A stretch of 22,142 nt of DNA from CAZMJP01 sp964566895 (GCA_964566895.1 CAZMJP010000015.1:1-22142); one strand, 5' to 3'. Positions 5,387 to 13,270 are shown, counted from the stretch's first letter. Numbers and translations are program-made. The notes: a model not told the origin generated them from the sequence alone.

Positions 5387-7591
5387 TTATTGACCCATTT
5401 TACCGCGGAAGAAATCCAGACAACCCAAAACCATACCTTTGACCATTGCCAAACGACCCGTTAAAATCCACTGAATAATCCTGATGGGAACAACTAAAAA
5501 CAAGAGAATACAACCCCCCGTCAGATTATGAGTTTGTTTAAAAGCAAAAAATAAACGGTTCCGTGTTCCGTAATAACCATTGGAAAAAGAAAATTCGCCC
5601 AGTCGGCTGCTTGACACTTTATGCCAAAGATAAGCGTCTAAATCGATTTTTATTTCCCAACCGGCCTTTTGAGCCCGCCAGCAAAACTCTAAATCTTCAA
5701 TAGTTAAAAAATAGGATTCATAAAAATAACCAACGTCCTGAAAAACTTGTTTTTTTATCAACATGGCGCAACCGGTTACGAAATCACTGGAAACTACGCC
5801 GGTTAATTTTGAAAAGTCCTGTTTTTGCCAAAACCGGTGTCGGCCCGACGCTCGCCATTTGACGAAATCTCCTCCGGCAAACCAAATTTTTTTCGGCTGG
5901 TCAAAGTAATAAATTTTTGCGCCGACAATACCGATTTTTTCTTCTTGCTTCGCCACTTCTGCCATCTTTGTTAAAAAATCCGGCGCTACTATTGTGTCGT
6001 TATTCAATAGCAAAACATAATCCGCCCCGCGTTCCAAAGCCCATTTTATACCCTGATTGCAGGCGCTGGCAAAACCCAAGTTTTTCTCGTTCTCAATTAA
6101 AACCACCTTAGGAAATTTTTCCCCAACAAACCCAACCGAATTATCAGTCGAGCCATTGTCCACAACAATCACCTGATAATCAGGCCAATTAATTTTAGAA
6201 AGAGAGTCTAAACAATCGGCCAGAAACCTTTGACCGTTCCAATTAGGGATAACAATTGAAATTTTCGGAAAGTTATTCTTGTTCATTTTAGAAAACCATT
6301 TTTTAATCTGTTTAACCGCAAACAACTGAAAGGCGAAATTCGGAAAATAGTAGACTATTTTCTGGGTCAAACCTGAAATTTTCCCCCACAGAGCCGCCGG
6401 CCTATATTTTGTTAAACCCCTATATCCTCTCAATTCCCTCCAACCGTTCATTCCAAAAACTTTAAACCCCAACTTCTTTAGTTCTCCAGCTCGCCACCCT
6501 GACTTATGTTCCTGCAATGAATTCCCGTCCTGATAATCCTGCCATAAGTACCCATTGGGGGTGGTGATAATGATTTTTTTTCTTGCCCATTTCTGCATTT
6601 TTTTAATCAATTCATATCCTCTTTCCTTTTTTAAATGTTCAAGAACCTCCAAACATAAAACAGCATCAAAAGATGCCGGTTCAAATTCAACTTTTAAAAT
6701 ATCGGCTTTAAGATATTGATGGTGAATACCTTTTTTTTCGCTTTCCTCTAAATAGGGGCTGAATAATTCAACGCCGACCGAGAAAGGAACATTACAACAC
6801 CGGACCGGGGAATTATAACCGCAGCCGAGATCCAAAACCGTCTGACAGTTGATAAGTTCTCTCTTTAAATATTCTGTCCAGTTTGGAAAAACCTTTTCGT
6901 ACAAAGGTCGGCAAAATTTACTAAAAGATTTCAAGAAGAGTTTCGGTTGATATATTTTCCCCGCGGTGGTAAAGATGCATTTGTGTTCTTTTTTATATTT
7001 CTGATATAACCTCTTTTGATATTTCAATAGATTCCCCGTATTGGACCTCAAAGACCGATGATAAATAAAATTAGGAATCACGTATGTCTTAAACCCGAGC
7101 CGTTTTGTTGCCAAACAATAATCCGCACCATAACAATGCCAATTATCAAACAATAATTTGTCAAATCGGAGCTGGCTAAAAACACTTTTAGGAATGATCA
7201 ACAGACACTCGTCCAAAGTTTGTGCCTCTTGGGACTTCTGAAACGGTTTTCCCCAGATTACCCCGCAATCGCTGATATATCCGCGATCTCCCCCGTAATC
7301 ATCTTTCCCGGCGACGCCCGCAATTCCCAATTTTGACAGTCCATCTAATGTCTTTTCTGCTGTTTCCAACCACTTAGGAGAGTTTAATTCTACATCTTGA
7401 TGAACAAACATTATATATTTTCCCCGGGCTCGCCATCCTCCATAATTCAATCCCTCAGCGGCCGACTTAAACCTTTTCTTAACATTATTCAGAAGAATAA
7501 GCTCAAACCTTGCTGTTTGGCTCTTCAAGCTTTTTAACAAAATATTATCTAAAATTTGCTTATTGTGATAAATGACAACTATAGAAATCAT
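5387..7591 (-). CDS. Glycosyltransferase / methyltransferase / glycosyltransferase fusion
   Basis: A 734-residue protein. Residues 1-180 form a GT-A glycosyltransferase (GT2-like) domain (MISIVVIYHN at the start, HQDVEL at 64-69 near the donor-site position). Residues about 245-400 form a class I SAM-dependent methyltransferase (VLDLGCGYN 252-260; LCLEVLEHL 312-320). Residues 444 to about 690 form a complete family 2 glycosyltransferase (ISIVIPNWNG, VVDNGSTDN, LLNNDT at 528-533, EDLEFCWR 632-639), ending in a hydrophobic C-terminus (695-709). I chose ATG 7591, not the upstream TTG at 7636, because AGAGGT lies just before it and MISIVVIYHN is the usual GT2 start. It probably adds and methylates sugars of a surface glycan. 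Acceptor and sugar are unknown. It lies downstream of the radical SAM gene in the same direction. Confidence 0.88.
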   Translation of the reverse strand: MISIVVIYHNKQILDNILLKSLKSQTARFELILLNNVKKRFKSAAEGLNYGGWRARGKYIMFVHQDVELNSPKWLETAEKTLDGLSKLGIAGVAGKDDYGGDRGYISDCGVIWGKPFQKSQEAQTLDECLLIIPKSVFSQLRFDKLLFDNWHCYGADYCLATKRLGFKTYVIPNFIYHRSLRSNTGNLLKYQKRLYQKYKKEHKCIFTTAGKIYQPKLFLKSFSKFCRPLYEKVFPNWTEYLKRELINCQTVLDLGCGYNSPVRCCNVPFSVGVELFSPYLEESEKKGIHHQYLKADILKVEFEPASFDAVLCLEVLEHLKKERGYELIKKMQKWARKKIIITTPNGYLWQDYQDGNSLQEHKSGWRAGELKKLGFKVFGMNGWRELRGYRGLTKYRPAALWGKISGLTQKIVYYFPNFAFQLFAVKQIKKWFSKMNKNNFPKISIVIPNWNGQRFLADCLDSLSKINWPDYQVIVVDNGSTDNSVGFVGEKFPKVVLIENEKNLGFASACNQGIKWALERGADYVLLLNNDTIVAPDFLTKMAEVAKQEEKIGIVGAKIYYFDQPKKIWFAGGDFVKWRASGRHRFWQKQDFSKLTGVVSSDFVTGCAMLIKKQVFQDVGYFYESYFLTIEDLEFCWRAQKAGWEIKIDLDAYLWHKVSSSRLGEFSFSNGYYGTRNRLFFAFKQTHNLTGGCILLFLVVPIRIIQWILTGRLAMVKGMVLGCLDFFRGKMGQ

Positions 7592-7645
7592 ATACCTCTT
7601 TGGCGAGCGTCTCCGTCGGACGCTAAAATATTTCAAGATGGTCCG

Positions 7646-7699
7646 TCCCCTAAAAAATATCCCCTAAAAAATATCCCCTAAAAAATATCCTCTAAATAG
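7646..7699. repeat. 14-bp tandem repeat (about 3.7 copies)
   Basis: TCCCCTAAAAAATA is repeated exactly at 7646-7659, 7660-7673 and 7674-7687, followed by a partial degenerate copy (TCCTCTAAAT). It fills the gap between the radical SAM gene and the glycosyltransferase fusion. The preceding GGTCCGTCCCC resembles REP-type palindrome halves. Confidence 0.85.
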
Positions 7700-7700
7700 T

Positions 7701-9086
7701 TCAGTTAATTTTGCCGTCTCGCCCCCAATATTTACGGACTTTTCTTATTAAAAAATCAGGGATTCTCAATGGATTGCGTAATCCTTTTTTAACCAAATTA
7801 TAAATTTTTCTCCTTTTTTGATATCGTTTAAACTGTAGAAATAACCCGTATATTTCTTCCCTGGTTAACTTCTCTGATAAAATTATGGCTGAATCATGAT
7901 TATCAGCAAAATCTTCTTTTAATCTGGACCAATCCATTTTTTCATTTACCAAACCCCTGGTTCGCGCATAATCCCAGACAGGCGTTCCCGGCAGGGGAAA
8001 CAAAACATGTATATCAAAACCCGTCAGTCGACTTTTTTTAATAAATTTCAATGTTTTTAAAATATCCTCTTTTTTTTCCTTAGGCGAACCTATTATAAAA
8101 CTACCATGGATCTCTAAATTATATTTCTTAATTATTCTAACCGCATTTTCGTTGTCTTTAATATCTATTATGTCCCCTTTAAGATATTTAAGGGTGTCAT
8201 TATCGCCAGATTCAAATCCTAGTCCAACAGCCCGGACCCCCATCTCTCTAAGCAATCCTATTATTTCGTCTTTAACTAAATCGGCTCTGATCGCACACCA
8301 AAATTCCACTTTTCCCAAGATATTTTTTATTTTAAGCAAATTTACGATCTGTCTTACTCGGTCCGGATTTACTACAAATAAATCATCATAAAAACTGATG
8401 TATTTGACATTATACTTATCGATTAGATGTTGAATTTCATTAACTACATATTCGGCCGAGAAAAGCCGAACTCTATCCCAAAAGCGGGACGAGGCGCAGA
8501 AAGCACAACGATACGGACAGCCCCGGCTGCTGAACACATAAGTGTTCTTTTGAATTTCAAATAAATCCCGCGCTGGAAGAGGAATTTTGTCTAAGGGATA
8601 AATCAAATCCCGCCGACCCGTAAAAATAATTTTATCTTTATCACCCCAATATATTACTCCTTTAATTTTTTGCATCTCACCCCAGTCAAATCTCTTTTTC
8701 CGTTCAAACGATTCAAGTAACTCACAGATAGTCTCTTCGCCCTCCCCGATAATTCCCACCTCCATATCTTTCGTCAAGGAAGAAGACATCATTGAAATAT
8801 GAAAACCCCCGATAATCACTGGCCGGTGATACTTTTTGGCTGTCCGGGCATACTCAATCGCTAAATTATAATTTTGACTTACTGAACTAATGCCAACCAA
8901 GTCGGGCTTAAACTTTTTTATTTCCTCTTCTACGGCTCTGTTAATTATTTTAAATTGAAAAAAATCATTGCCAAATCTTTGTCTCAAACTGGCCGCCAAA
9001 TAACCAAGACCAAGGGGCGGATAGCATCTCTCGATTTCTTTGCGAAAATCAATCGCATTAATAAATAAAATTCTTGTTTTTTCCAT
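7701..9086 (-). CDS. Radical SAM protein with N-terminal B12-binding-type domain
   Basis: A 461-residue protein. The N-terminal third (1 to about 165) has the layout of a cobalamin-binding domain (CYPPLGLGYLAASLR 21-35; VGISSVSQNYN 64-74; IIGGFH 91-96; GEGEETI 114-120), though a canonical DxHxxG cobalt-ligand motif is not seen. The radical SAM core begins at about 183 with CPYRCAFC: C190, C194 and C197 would ligate the 4Fe-4S cluster. GLGFESGDNDTL (about 290) and SFIIGSPKEKKEDI continue the core. This BchE/elongator-like class includes methyltransferases and ring-forming enzymes on many substrates. Glycan neighbours hint at surface lipid or sugar modification, but the substrate cannot be assigned. 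The start lacks a strong ribosome site; 9087-9110 is an ATCTTTGT-type repeat. Confidence 0.85.
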   Translation of the reverse strand: MEKTRILFINAIDFRKEIERCYPPLGLGYLAASLRQRFGNDFFQFKIINRAVEEEIKKFKPDLVGISSVSQNYNLAIEYARTAKKYHRPVIIGGFHISMMSSSLTKDMEVGIIGEGEETICELLESFERKKRFDWGEMQKIKGVIYWGDKDKIIFTGRRDLIYPLDKIPLPARDLFEIQKNTYVFSSRGCPYRCAFCASSRFWDRVRLFSAEYVVNEIQHLIDKYNVKYISFYDDLFVVNPDRVRQIVNLLKIKNILGKVEFWCAIRADLVKDEIIGLLREMGVRAVGLGFESGDNDTLKYLKGDIIDIKDNENAVRIIKKYNLEIHGSFIIGSPKEKKEDILKTLKFIKKSRLTGFDIHVLFPLPGTPVWDYARTRGLVNEKMDWSRLKEDFADNHDSAIILSEKLTREEIYGLFLQFKRYQKRRKIYNLVKKGLRNPLRIPDFLIRKVRKYWGRDGKIN

Positions 9087-9111
9087 TTTTGTATCTTTGT
9101 ATCTTTATCTT

Positions 9112-9124
9112 GGGGTCTGACCCC
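9112..9124. repeat. REP-like palindrome, left of the decayed transposase
   Basis: GGGGTC-T-GACCCC, a perfect 6-1-6 inverted repeat. Its mirror copy lies at 9906-9918. Confidence 0.7.
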
Positions 9125-9180
9125 TATTTTTCATCCTTTCAGAATGCTTTATTGGCGCGGATTTTAGAATAATTTTTTAG

Positions 9181-9850
9181 ATTTGGCGTAATTTTATTTA
9201 AAATTTAAATATAGTTTTCGTTCTTAATAAATTTCGGTCTCTTTTCTTTTTTTGACTCTTCTTTTACAAATTCCAAATATTCTTGACGGAGGATTTCAAT
9301 GTCCCTACCCTCCGCCTAATAATAAAATGTCTATCAAACTATTGTTAAACTCTCCTCTAAAATAGAATTGATAACCGCTCCAAAAATAATCCTTCGGATT
9401 CTTTACCAAGCCAGCGCGAACCGCATTGATGTCAACGTAGGCGCTAACCGCCCAAAAATAAGATTCCGTGTCTATTAAAAGAAGATTAGAATCTATCTTG
9501 AAAAAAATGACCTACTCGTTTGTGTCTACGATTAAAATAACCAGCATAATAACTGTTGATATAATGCATAATTTTAGAAGCAGAAACCTCTTTCGTTTCT
9601 ATAAATAAATATGATTTGATAATAAATTATAGGAATACAAATAAAAATTATACATCTTTTTGCCTTTTTAATAATTGCTAGCATTTTTTCGTAATCGCGA
9701 ACTCCCTTAAAAATACGTTTTTGGTTTATCCCCGACAAACGATATGATACATTTTTCCAGGGGCAATAATTTTTTCTCTTAATTTTCTAGCCATTTTAAT
9801 TTTAATTGGAAATTAAGTCTATTTGAAAATCGCTTAAAATCACGCCAAAT
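9181..9850. mobile_element. Remnant of a RAYT (Y1 transposase) unit bounded by 16-bp inverted repeats
   Basis: ATTTGGCGTAATTTTA (9181-9196) and TAAAATCACGCCAAAT (9835-9850) are inverted repeats with one mismatch. They closely bracket the transposase pseudogene. GGGGTC-palindromes in mirror orientation lie just outside (9112-9124, 9906-9918). This is the layout expected of a REP-associated tyrosine transposase locus. Nothing else is found in 9087-10002. Confidence 0.65.
9205..9794 (-). pseudogene. Decayed REP-associated Y1 tyrosine transposase
   Basis: Reading from the ATG at 9794 gives MARKLREKIIAPGKMYHIVCRG and then a stop. A shifted frame gives KRIFKGVRDYEKMLAIIKKA. Another frame gives YSYNLLSNHIYLFIETKEVS, then YFNRRHKRVGHFFQDRF and a stop. 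A further frame gives AYVDINAVRAGLVKNPKDYF with WSGYQF, and then RQEYLEFVKEES near the 3' end. Together these span the RAYT/IS200-like Y1_Tnp domain in order. The HUH metal site should read NHxHL but reads NHIYL, so the second His is lost. At least three frameshifts or stops make it non-functional. A weak promoter-like site (TTTAGA, 17 bases, TATAAT; 9979-10007, minus) lies upstream. Confidence 0.88.
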
Positions 9851-9905
9851 TGAAATCTTTGCTCTATAAACATCTATTAATGCGAGTTTTAAAAAGAATA
9901 TTTAG

Positions 9906-9918
9906 GGGGTCAGACCCC
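9906..9918. repeat. REP-like palindrome, right of the decayed transposase
   Basis: GGGGTC-A-GACCCC, the mirror copy of the palindrome at 9112-9124. It lies 112 bases upstream of the pseudogene start. Confidence 0.7.
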
Positions 9919-10002
9919 AGTTTTAAGGGCAAAAATGTTTGTATTTTGTTTTTGTCGAAACATACTTTTTTATTGGGTATTATACAAATCGCCGCAAAAT
10001 GT

Positions 10003-10890
10003 CTAAAAAGAAAGCCAGCGCTCGGCGGATTCCAGATCGCCTTTCTCTTGATAAAGAAGATAGAGGGCTTGAGACCAAACAGGATCTCTCGGGTTGAGAG
10101 TGTAGCCGTGAAAATTTTTAACAATGGCCGTATCTATGTCTTTTTGGAGATAATAAAGGTCTCCAATTTTTTTCCAAATATATGTTTTGTCTAAGGGAAA
10201 AAATTTAAGCACCTGGACATACATCTTCTCCGCTTTTTCATAGTCGCCTAATTTTTGATAAATATGGCCGAATTTTTCATAAACCTGACTCATTTCCGCT
10301 TTGACGGCCTGACGATGAATTTCATTCATTTCAGGATTATTTAAATCAGGATATAGAGAGAAAGCCCTCTGACATATCTCCAGCGCTTCCGACCATTTTT
10401 CCTGGTCGATTTTTATTTGACACCAATCATTATAGATTCCGGCCATTTGCGGAGAAATCTGAGCGGCCTGAGCAATTTTCCGCTCGGCCAACAAAAAATC
10501 GTTTTCGTCTTGAGTTAAACCGGCTTTTAAAGAATAAATCCGAGCCAAATAAGTTTTAGCTTCAAAAGTCTGGTCTCTTTCTGGAATCCTTTTTATCCGC
10601 TCAATAGCCAAATCAAGTATTTTAATTTTTGAATCGTTGCTCTGATAAAAATCCAAACCCCACATCAAATCCAAGGCAAATCTCTTTTGATAATACGGCT
10701 CAAGCGGCTGGTATTTTAAAACTTTTTCGTAATTGACCAAAGTAGCCGGCCAAGCATTGCCTTTGCGATAAACAATTGCCCGACGCAAATAATAATCAGC
10801 CAGAAGAATTTTAACGTTAAAATACCAAAGGGCCGACGCAAATAAGGCAACAAGTAAAATTAGAATAATAATTTTGATAATTGAAGACAT
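10003..10890 (-). CDS. Membrane-anchored tetratricopeptide-repeat protein
   Basis: A 295-residue protein with an N-terminal hydrophobic segment (about 4-25, IIKIIILILLVALFASALWY), followed by a helical region with TPR-like units: AWPATLVNYEKVLKYQP (46-62), EKWSEALEICQRAFSLYP (164-181), GDYEKAEKMYVQVLKFFP (215-232) and a degenerate unit at 249-267. A final GDLESAERW (284-292) begins another unit. TPRs bind proteins. In this group such a domain is often fused to the C-terminus of O-antigen-ligase/Wzy proteins. Here it follows that gene after 79 bases of repeat-rich DNA, in another reading frame, so the pair may be a split fusion. Function beyond partner binding is unknown. Confidence 0.78.
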   Translation of the reverse strand: MSSIIKIIILILLVALFASALWYFNVKILLADYYLRRAIVYRKGNAWPATLVNYEKVLKYQPLEPYYQKRFALDLMWGLDFYQSNDSKIKILDLAIERIKRIPERDQTFEAKTYLARIYSLKAGLTQDENDFLLAERKIAQAAQISPQMAGIYNDWCQIKIDQEKWSEALEICQRAFSLYPDLNNPEMNEIHRQAVKAEMSQVYEKFGHIYQKLGDYEKAEKMYVQVLKFFPLDKTYIWKKIGDLYYLQKDIDTAIVKNFHGYTLNPRDPVWSQALYLLYQEKGDLESAERWLSF

Positions 10891-10892
10891 AA

Positions 10893-11005
10893 ATCAAATT
10901 CAAATTCCAAAATCCAAATAACAAATTCCAAGAACGGTTAAAATGCGTTTGGATATTAAAATTTAAATATTAGATATTGTTTGCAATTTGGGATTTGGGA
11001 TTTGC
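10893..11005. repeat. Facing 7-bp repeat arrays between the ligase and TPR genes
   Basis: Positions 10893-10934 run CAAATTC, CAAAATC, CAAATAA in period 7. Positions 10979-11004 run in the complementary orientation (GCAATTTGGGATTTGGGATT). The second array encodes the last residues of the O-antigen-ligase-like protein (IANPKSQIANNI), and its stop codon lies just beyond. Confidence 0.7.
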
Positions 11006-12367
11006 TATTTTAAAAATAACCGCCAAGTACCCCCAAAAATAAACAGCGGTCGGGATAACGTGGAAAGAAAATTGAAGAGAAATTAAATAGCCGACCAAAC
11101 CGGCCAGCAAAATCAAAACCATAAATCTTAAACTATAAACCGGAATTTTAGAAGACGTTTTTTTAAAAACATATTTAAGCCCGAGCCAAAAAGTACTAAT
11201 GATTAAAAATAAATAACTGACCAAACCCAAAACTCCGGAAATTAAAAGCATGTCTAAAAAATCGTTGTGAGCTCGGTCCGGATAACTATTAATTGTCTCT
11301 AAGGCGGCAAATTCGGGAGTATAATACCTGATAAAATTCAAATGTTGAGTCTCCGGACCGTATCCCAAAATCGGTTTCTGTTTAATTAAATCCCAACTGT
11401 CTCGCCACCAAATTAATCGTAATTCGCCGGCCGCTAAAAGCTGGCTCAAGGTTTTTAAACGGACGACTAAGGAAGAATCGCCCAAGCGAGGAGTTAAAGG
11501 ATGCAAATTAAGATAAATGGCGAGAACACAACAAAGAACAAAAAAAATTAGTAAGAGCGCGGTCAAGCGTTTTTGTTTTTGCAACCAAGAAAAAACAACT
11601 GTAAAAAAGAAAAAAGAAAAGAAAAAACCAACCCAAGCGCCGCGACTTTGGGTCAAAACCAGAATAAAAATGCAAAGAAGAAACAAAGAAATAATAAGGG
11701 GTCTAAAAATATATTGTTCAAACACTTTTTTAGCCGGCTGTTCTCGACCTCCAATTAAAATCCAAATAATAACCGGCGCGGACAGCAAAAGCCACGACCC
11801 CAAAAAATTCGGCTGGCCAAGAGTGGAAAAAATCCGATTGCCGAGAGACGGAGTTTGATTCCAAGGAAAAATGTCAAAACCGAAAGTCTGCAAAAAACCG
11901 TAAATAACCACGGCAACGACAGTCAAAACAATAACATAAAAAATGCGGGCTATTTGTTTTTGGGTTTTTAAATTAAAAAATAAAATCAAGAAAAAAGCGA
12001 AAAAATGAACCCAGATTAAGTAACCCATTTTACGAAAATAATATCCCCAAAAGCTATGAGTCGGCGATTGGGAAAATATTGTCGCCAGGCCAAGGATGAC
12101 AATAAAAATCACGGCCGGAAAAACAGGAAATTGGGTACTTGGAGATTGGATACTTGGGATCTGCCGTCGAGCAAAAAAAATAATAATGATTTTCGCCAAC
12201 CAAACAAACAAAATAATTTCCACCAAGACCTGAAATAAAAAATACTCGCCGACTTGCCAGACCCCGTAAACAAACGGGGCAAAAAATATCGGCGATAAAA
12301 TAAAAATCAAAAGCCACCCGACTTCAATAATTATACTGAAAATTTTGTCAACCTTAACCGCCATCAT
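10970..12367 (-). CDS. O-antigen ligase / Wzy-family membrane protein
   Basis: A 465-residue polytopic protein with about ten to twelve hydrophobic segments. The large extracytoplasmic loop before the distal helices and the motif PDRAHNDFLDMLLISGVLGL (around residue 370) are typical of the Wzy_C/WaaL superfamily, which polymerises or ligates surface glycan chains from lipid carriers. ATG 12367 and ATG 12364 follow a GTG; none has a clear ribosome site, so the exact start is uncertain by a few codons. A Pro/Ser/Gln-rich loop (RQIPSIQSPSTQFPVF, about 68-83) is encoded by a 7-8 bp repeat. The protein's last twelve residues are encoded by another repeat array. Its partner TPR gene follows. It likely acts with the glycosyltransferase fusion in making a surface polymer (inference). 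Confidence 0.85.
   Translation of the reverse strand: MMAVKVDKIFSIIIEVGWLLIFILSPIFFAPFVYGVWQVGEYFLFQVLVEIILFVWLAKIIIIFFARRQIPSIQSPSTQFPVFPAVIFIVILGLATIFSQSPTHSFWGYYFRKMGYLIWVHFFAFFLILFFNLKTQKQIARIFYVIVLTVVAVVIYGFLQTFGFDIFPWNQTPSLGNRIFSTLGQPNFLGSWLLLSAPVIIWILIGGREQPAKKVFEQYIFRPLIISLFLLCIFILVLTQSRGAWVGFFFSFFFFTVVFSWLQKQKRLTALLLIFFVLCCVLAIYLNLHPLTPRLGDSSLVVRLKTLSQLLAAGELRLIWWRDSWDLIKQKPILGYGPETQHLNFIRYYTPEFAALETINSYPDRAHNDFLDMLLISGVLGLVSYLFLIISTFWLGLKYVFKKTSSKIPVYSLRFMVLILLAGLVGYLISLQFSFHVIPTAVYFWGYLAVIFKIANPKSQIANNI
12128..12160. repeat. 7-8 bp periodic repeat inside the O-antigen-ligase gene
   Basis: TTGG cores occur at 12131, 12139, 12146 and 12154 (spacing 8, 7, 8), i.e. two 15-bp units TTGGGTACTTGGAGA and TTGGATACTTGGGAT. 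It encodes a Pro/Ser/Gln loop between predicted membrane segments. Confidence 0.65.
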
Positions 12368-12388
12368 CACTAAAGTAGCATAATTTAG

Positions 12389-12435
12389 GGAAAATTAAAA
12401 GCCCAATCCTTAAATAAAACCTCCCGGATTGGACC
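12389..12435 (-). terminator. Candidate intrinsic terminator of the pilin gene
   Basis: On the minus strand GTCCAATCC (12435-12427) pairs with GGATTGGGC (12409-12401): 9 base pairs including one G-U, with a 17-base loop, followed by TTTTAATTTT. It lies downstream of the pilin stop, so with the promoter at 13132 the pilin would be a single-gene transcript. Confidence 0.5.
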
Positions 12436-12466
12436 TTAAAAATCATCCAAGACAAGCCTCCTTCTC

Positions 12467-12478
12467 CTGGACAAAATA
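12467..12478. repeat. Direct repeat flanking the pilin gene, copy 1
   Basis: CCTGGACAAAAT, preceded by CTCCTTCT. An identical 12-mer, preceded by CTCCTCGCG, lies at 13056-13067 on the other side of the gene, in the same orientation. Confidence 0.5.
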
Positions 12479-12503
12479 TAAAAATCGCTGCTGAAAATCA
12501 AAA

Positions 12504-12986
12504 TTAATCGTCAACTATGCCGGCCGGGGTAGCCTCATGCTCTCCGGCTAAAACTTCTCCCATGTCGTCGCCCAAACAATAAGTAATGTAGTAGCTGGTA
12601 TTGTTTTCTCCTTCGGCTGAAGCCACTGCTGTGTAGAGATAACTAGTGTCGGGACATTCGCCATCGTCGCGCGGCGCCGGATTAGACGGGGTTAAACTCA
12701 TATAAGTGGTCCCAGAACAACTTTCCTTAGCGCTAAGGTTGCCGCCCGAACTAAGGCATTTCGCTTCAATAACCCCGGGAGCAGCAGGAGCATCCGGATA
12801 GGTATTCATATCCAAATAATACATTTCCAAAGCGGTTTGAATTTGCTTAATATCGGAAATGCGACGGGCGTCTCTGGCTCGAGCTCGAGCATTATTAAGA
12901 GCAATCACAGCCAAAGCGGCTAAAAGACCCATAATAGCCACCACCACCATCAACTCAATTAAAGTAAAACCTTTTTTATTTTTCAT
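12504..12986 (-). CDS. Type IV pilin, GspG/PilA-like (probable major subunit)
   Basis: A 160-residue protein with a canonical prepilin signal: MKNKKG then FTLIELMVVVAIMGLLAALA, Gly at -1 and Glu at +5. After the helix come ARDARRISDIKQIQTALEMY (about 36-55) and NTYPDAPAAPG, a layout shared by GspG-type pseudopilins and the major pilins of this group. Four cysteines (two near 76-90, two near 110-137) probably form disulfides in the C-terminal domain. Unlike the minor pilins it has its own strong promoter and terminator-like hairpin, which suits high-level expression of a major subunit (inference). It would be processed by the peptidase at 4345-5190. Confidence 0.88.
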   Translation of the reverse strand: MKNKKGFTLIELMVVVAIMGLLAALAVIALNNARARARDARRISDIKQIQTALEMYYLDMNTYPDAPAAPGVIEAKCLSSGGNLSAKESCSGTTYMSLTPSNPAPRDDGECPDTSYLYTAVASAEGENNTSYYITYCLGDDMGEVLAGEHEATPAGIVDD

Positions 12987-13055
12987 AATCGCTTAAGCAA
13001 GATAACCCAAACCTCCGAATCCGCCCGAAAACCACGAATAATCTAACTCCTCGCG

Positions 13056-13067
13056 CCTGGACAAAAT
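13056..13067. repeat. Direct repeat flanking the pilin gene, copy 2
   Basis: CCTGGACAAAAT, identical to 12467-12478. It would lie in the 5' leader of the pilin mRNA, about 70 nt before the start codon. Confidence 0.5.
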
Positions 13068-13131
13068 CCGGACATTTGGATTACTTTAACTCGGCTAAAA
13101 ATTAATTCTAAACGATTTTAAATTAGTTACT

Positions 13132-13160
13132 ATTATAACACAATAATACAAATCTGGCAA
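13132..13160 (-). promoter_or_regulatory. Strong sigma70-type promoter of the pilin gene
   Basis: Minus strand TTGCCA, 17-base spacer, TATAAT: five of six and six of six consensus positions with ideal spacing. Predicted start near 13125. Confidence 0.82.
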
Positions 13161-13164
13161 AAAG

Positions 13165-13173
13165 TTATCCACA
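13165..13173 (+). promoter_or_regulatory. Single DnaA-box-like 9-mer
   Basis: TTATCCACA is a perfect match to the DnaA-box consensus, 4 bases upstream of the pilin -35. It is isolated, and one match in 22 kb is not far from chance (about 0.2 expected at even base use). Confidence 0.3.
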
Positions 13174-13270
13174 GGAGAGCAAAACAAAACTTTCCGTCCC
13201 GGAAGCAGGGCAGAAACATTTCAACATTTTAATATCAGAACGCTTTAAGACAAAAATTATAAAAATAATC

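Noticed and set aside
7592..7636. Extending the glycosyltransferase fusion to a TTG start at 7636
   Set aside because: The ATG at 7591 has AGAGGT upstream and begins at the conserved GT2 strand; the extension is basic and unlike the family.
9850..10194. Plus-strand 114-residue frame near the decayed transposase
   Set aside because: It covers the palindrome and the 3' part of the TPR gene; no domain or ribosome site.
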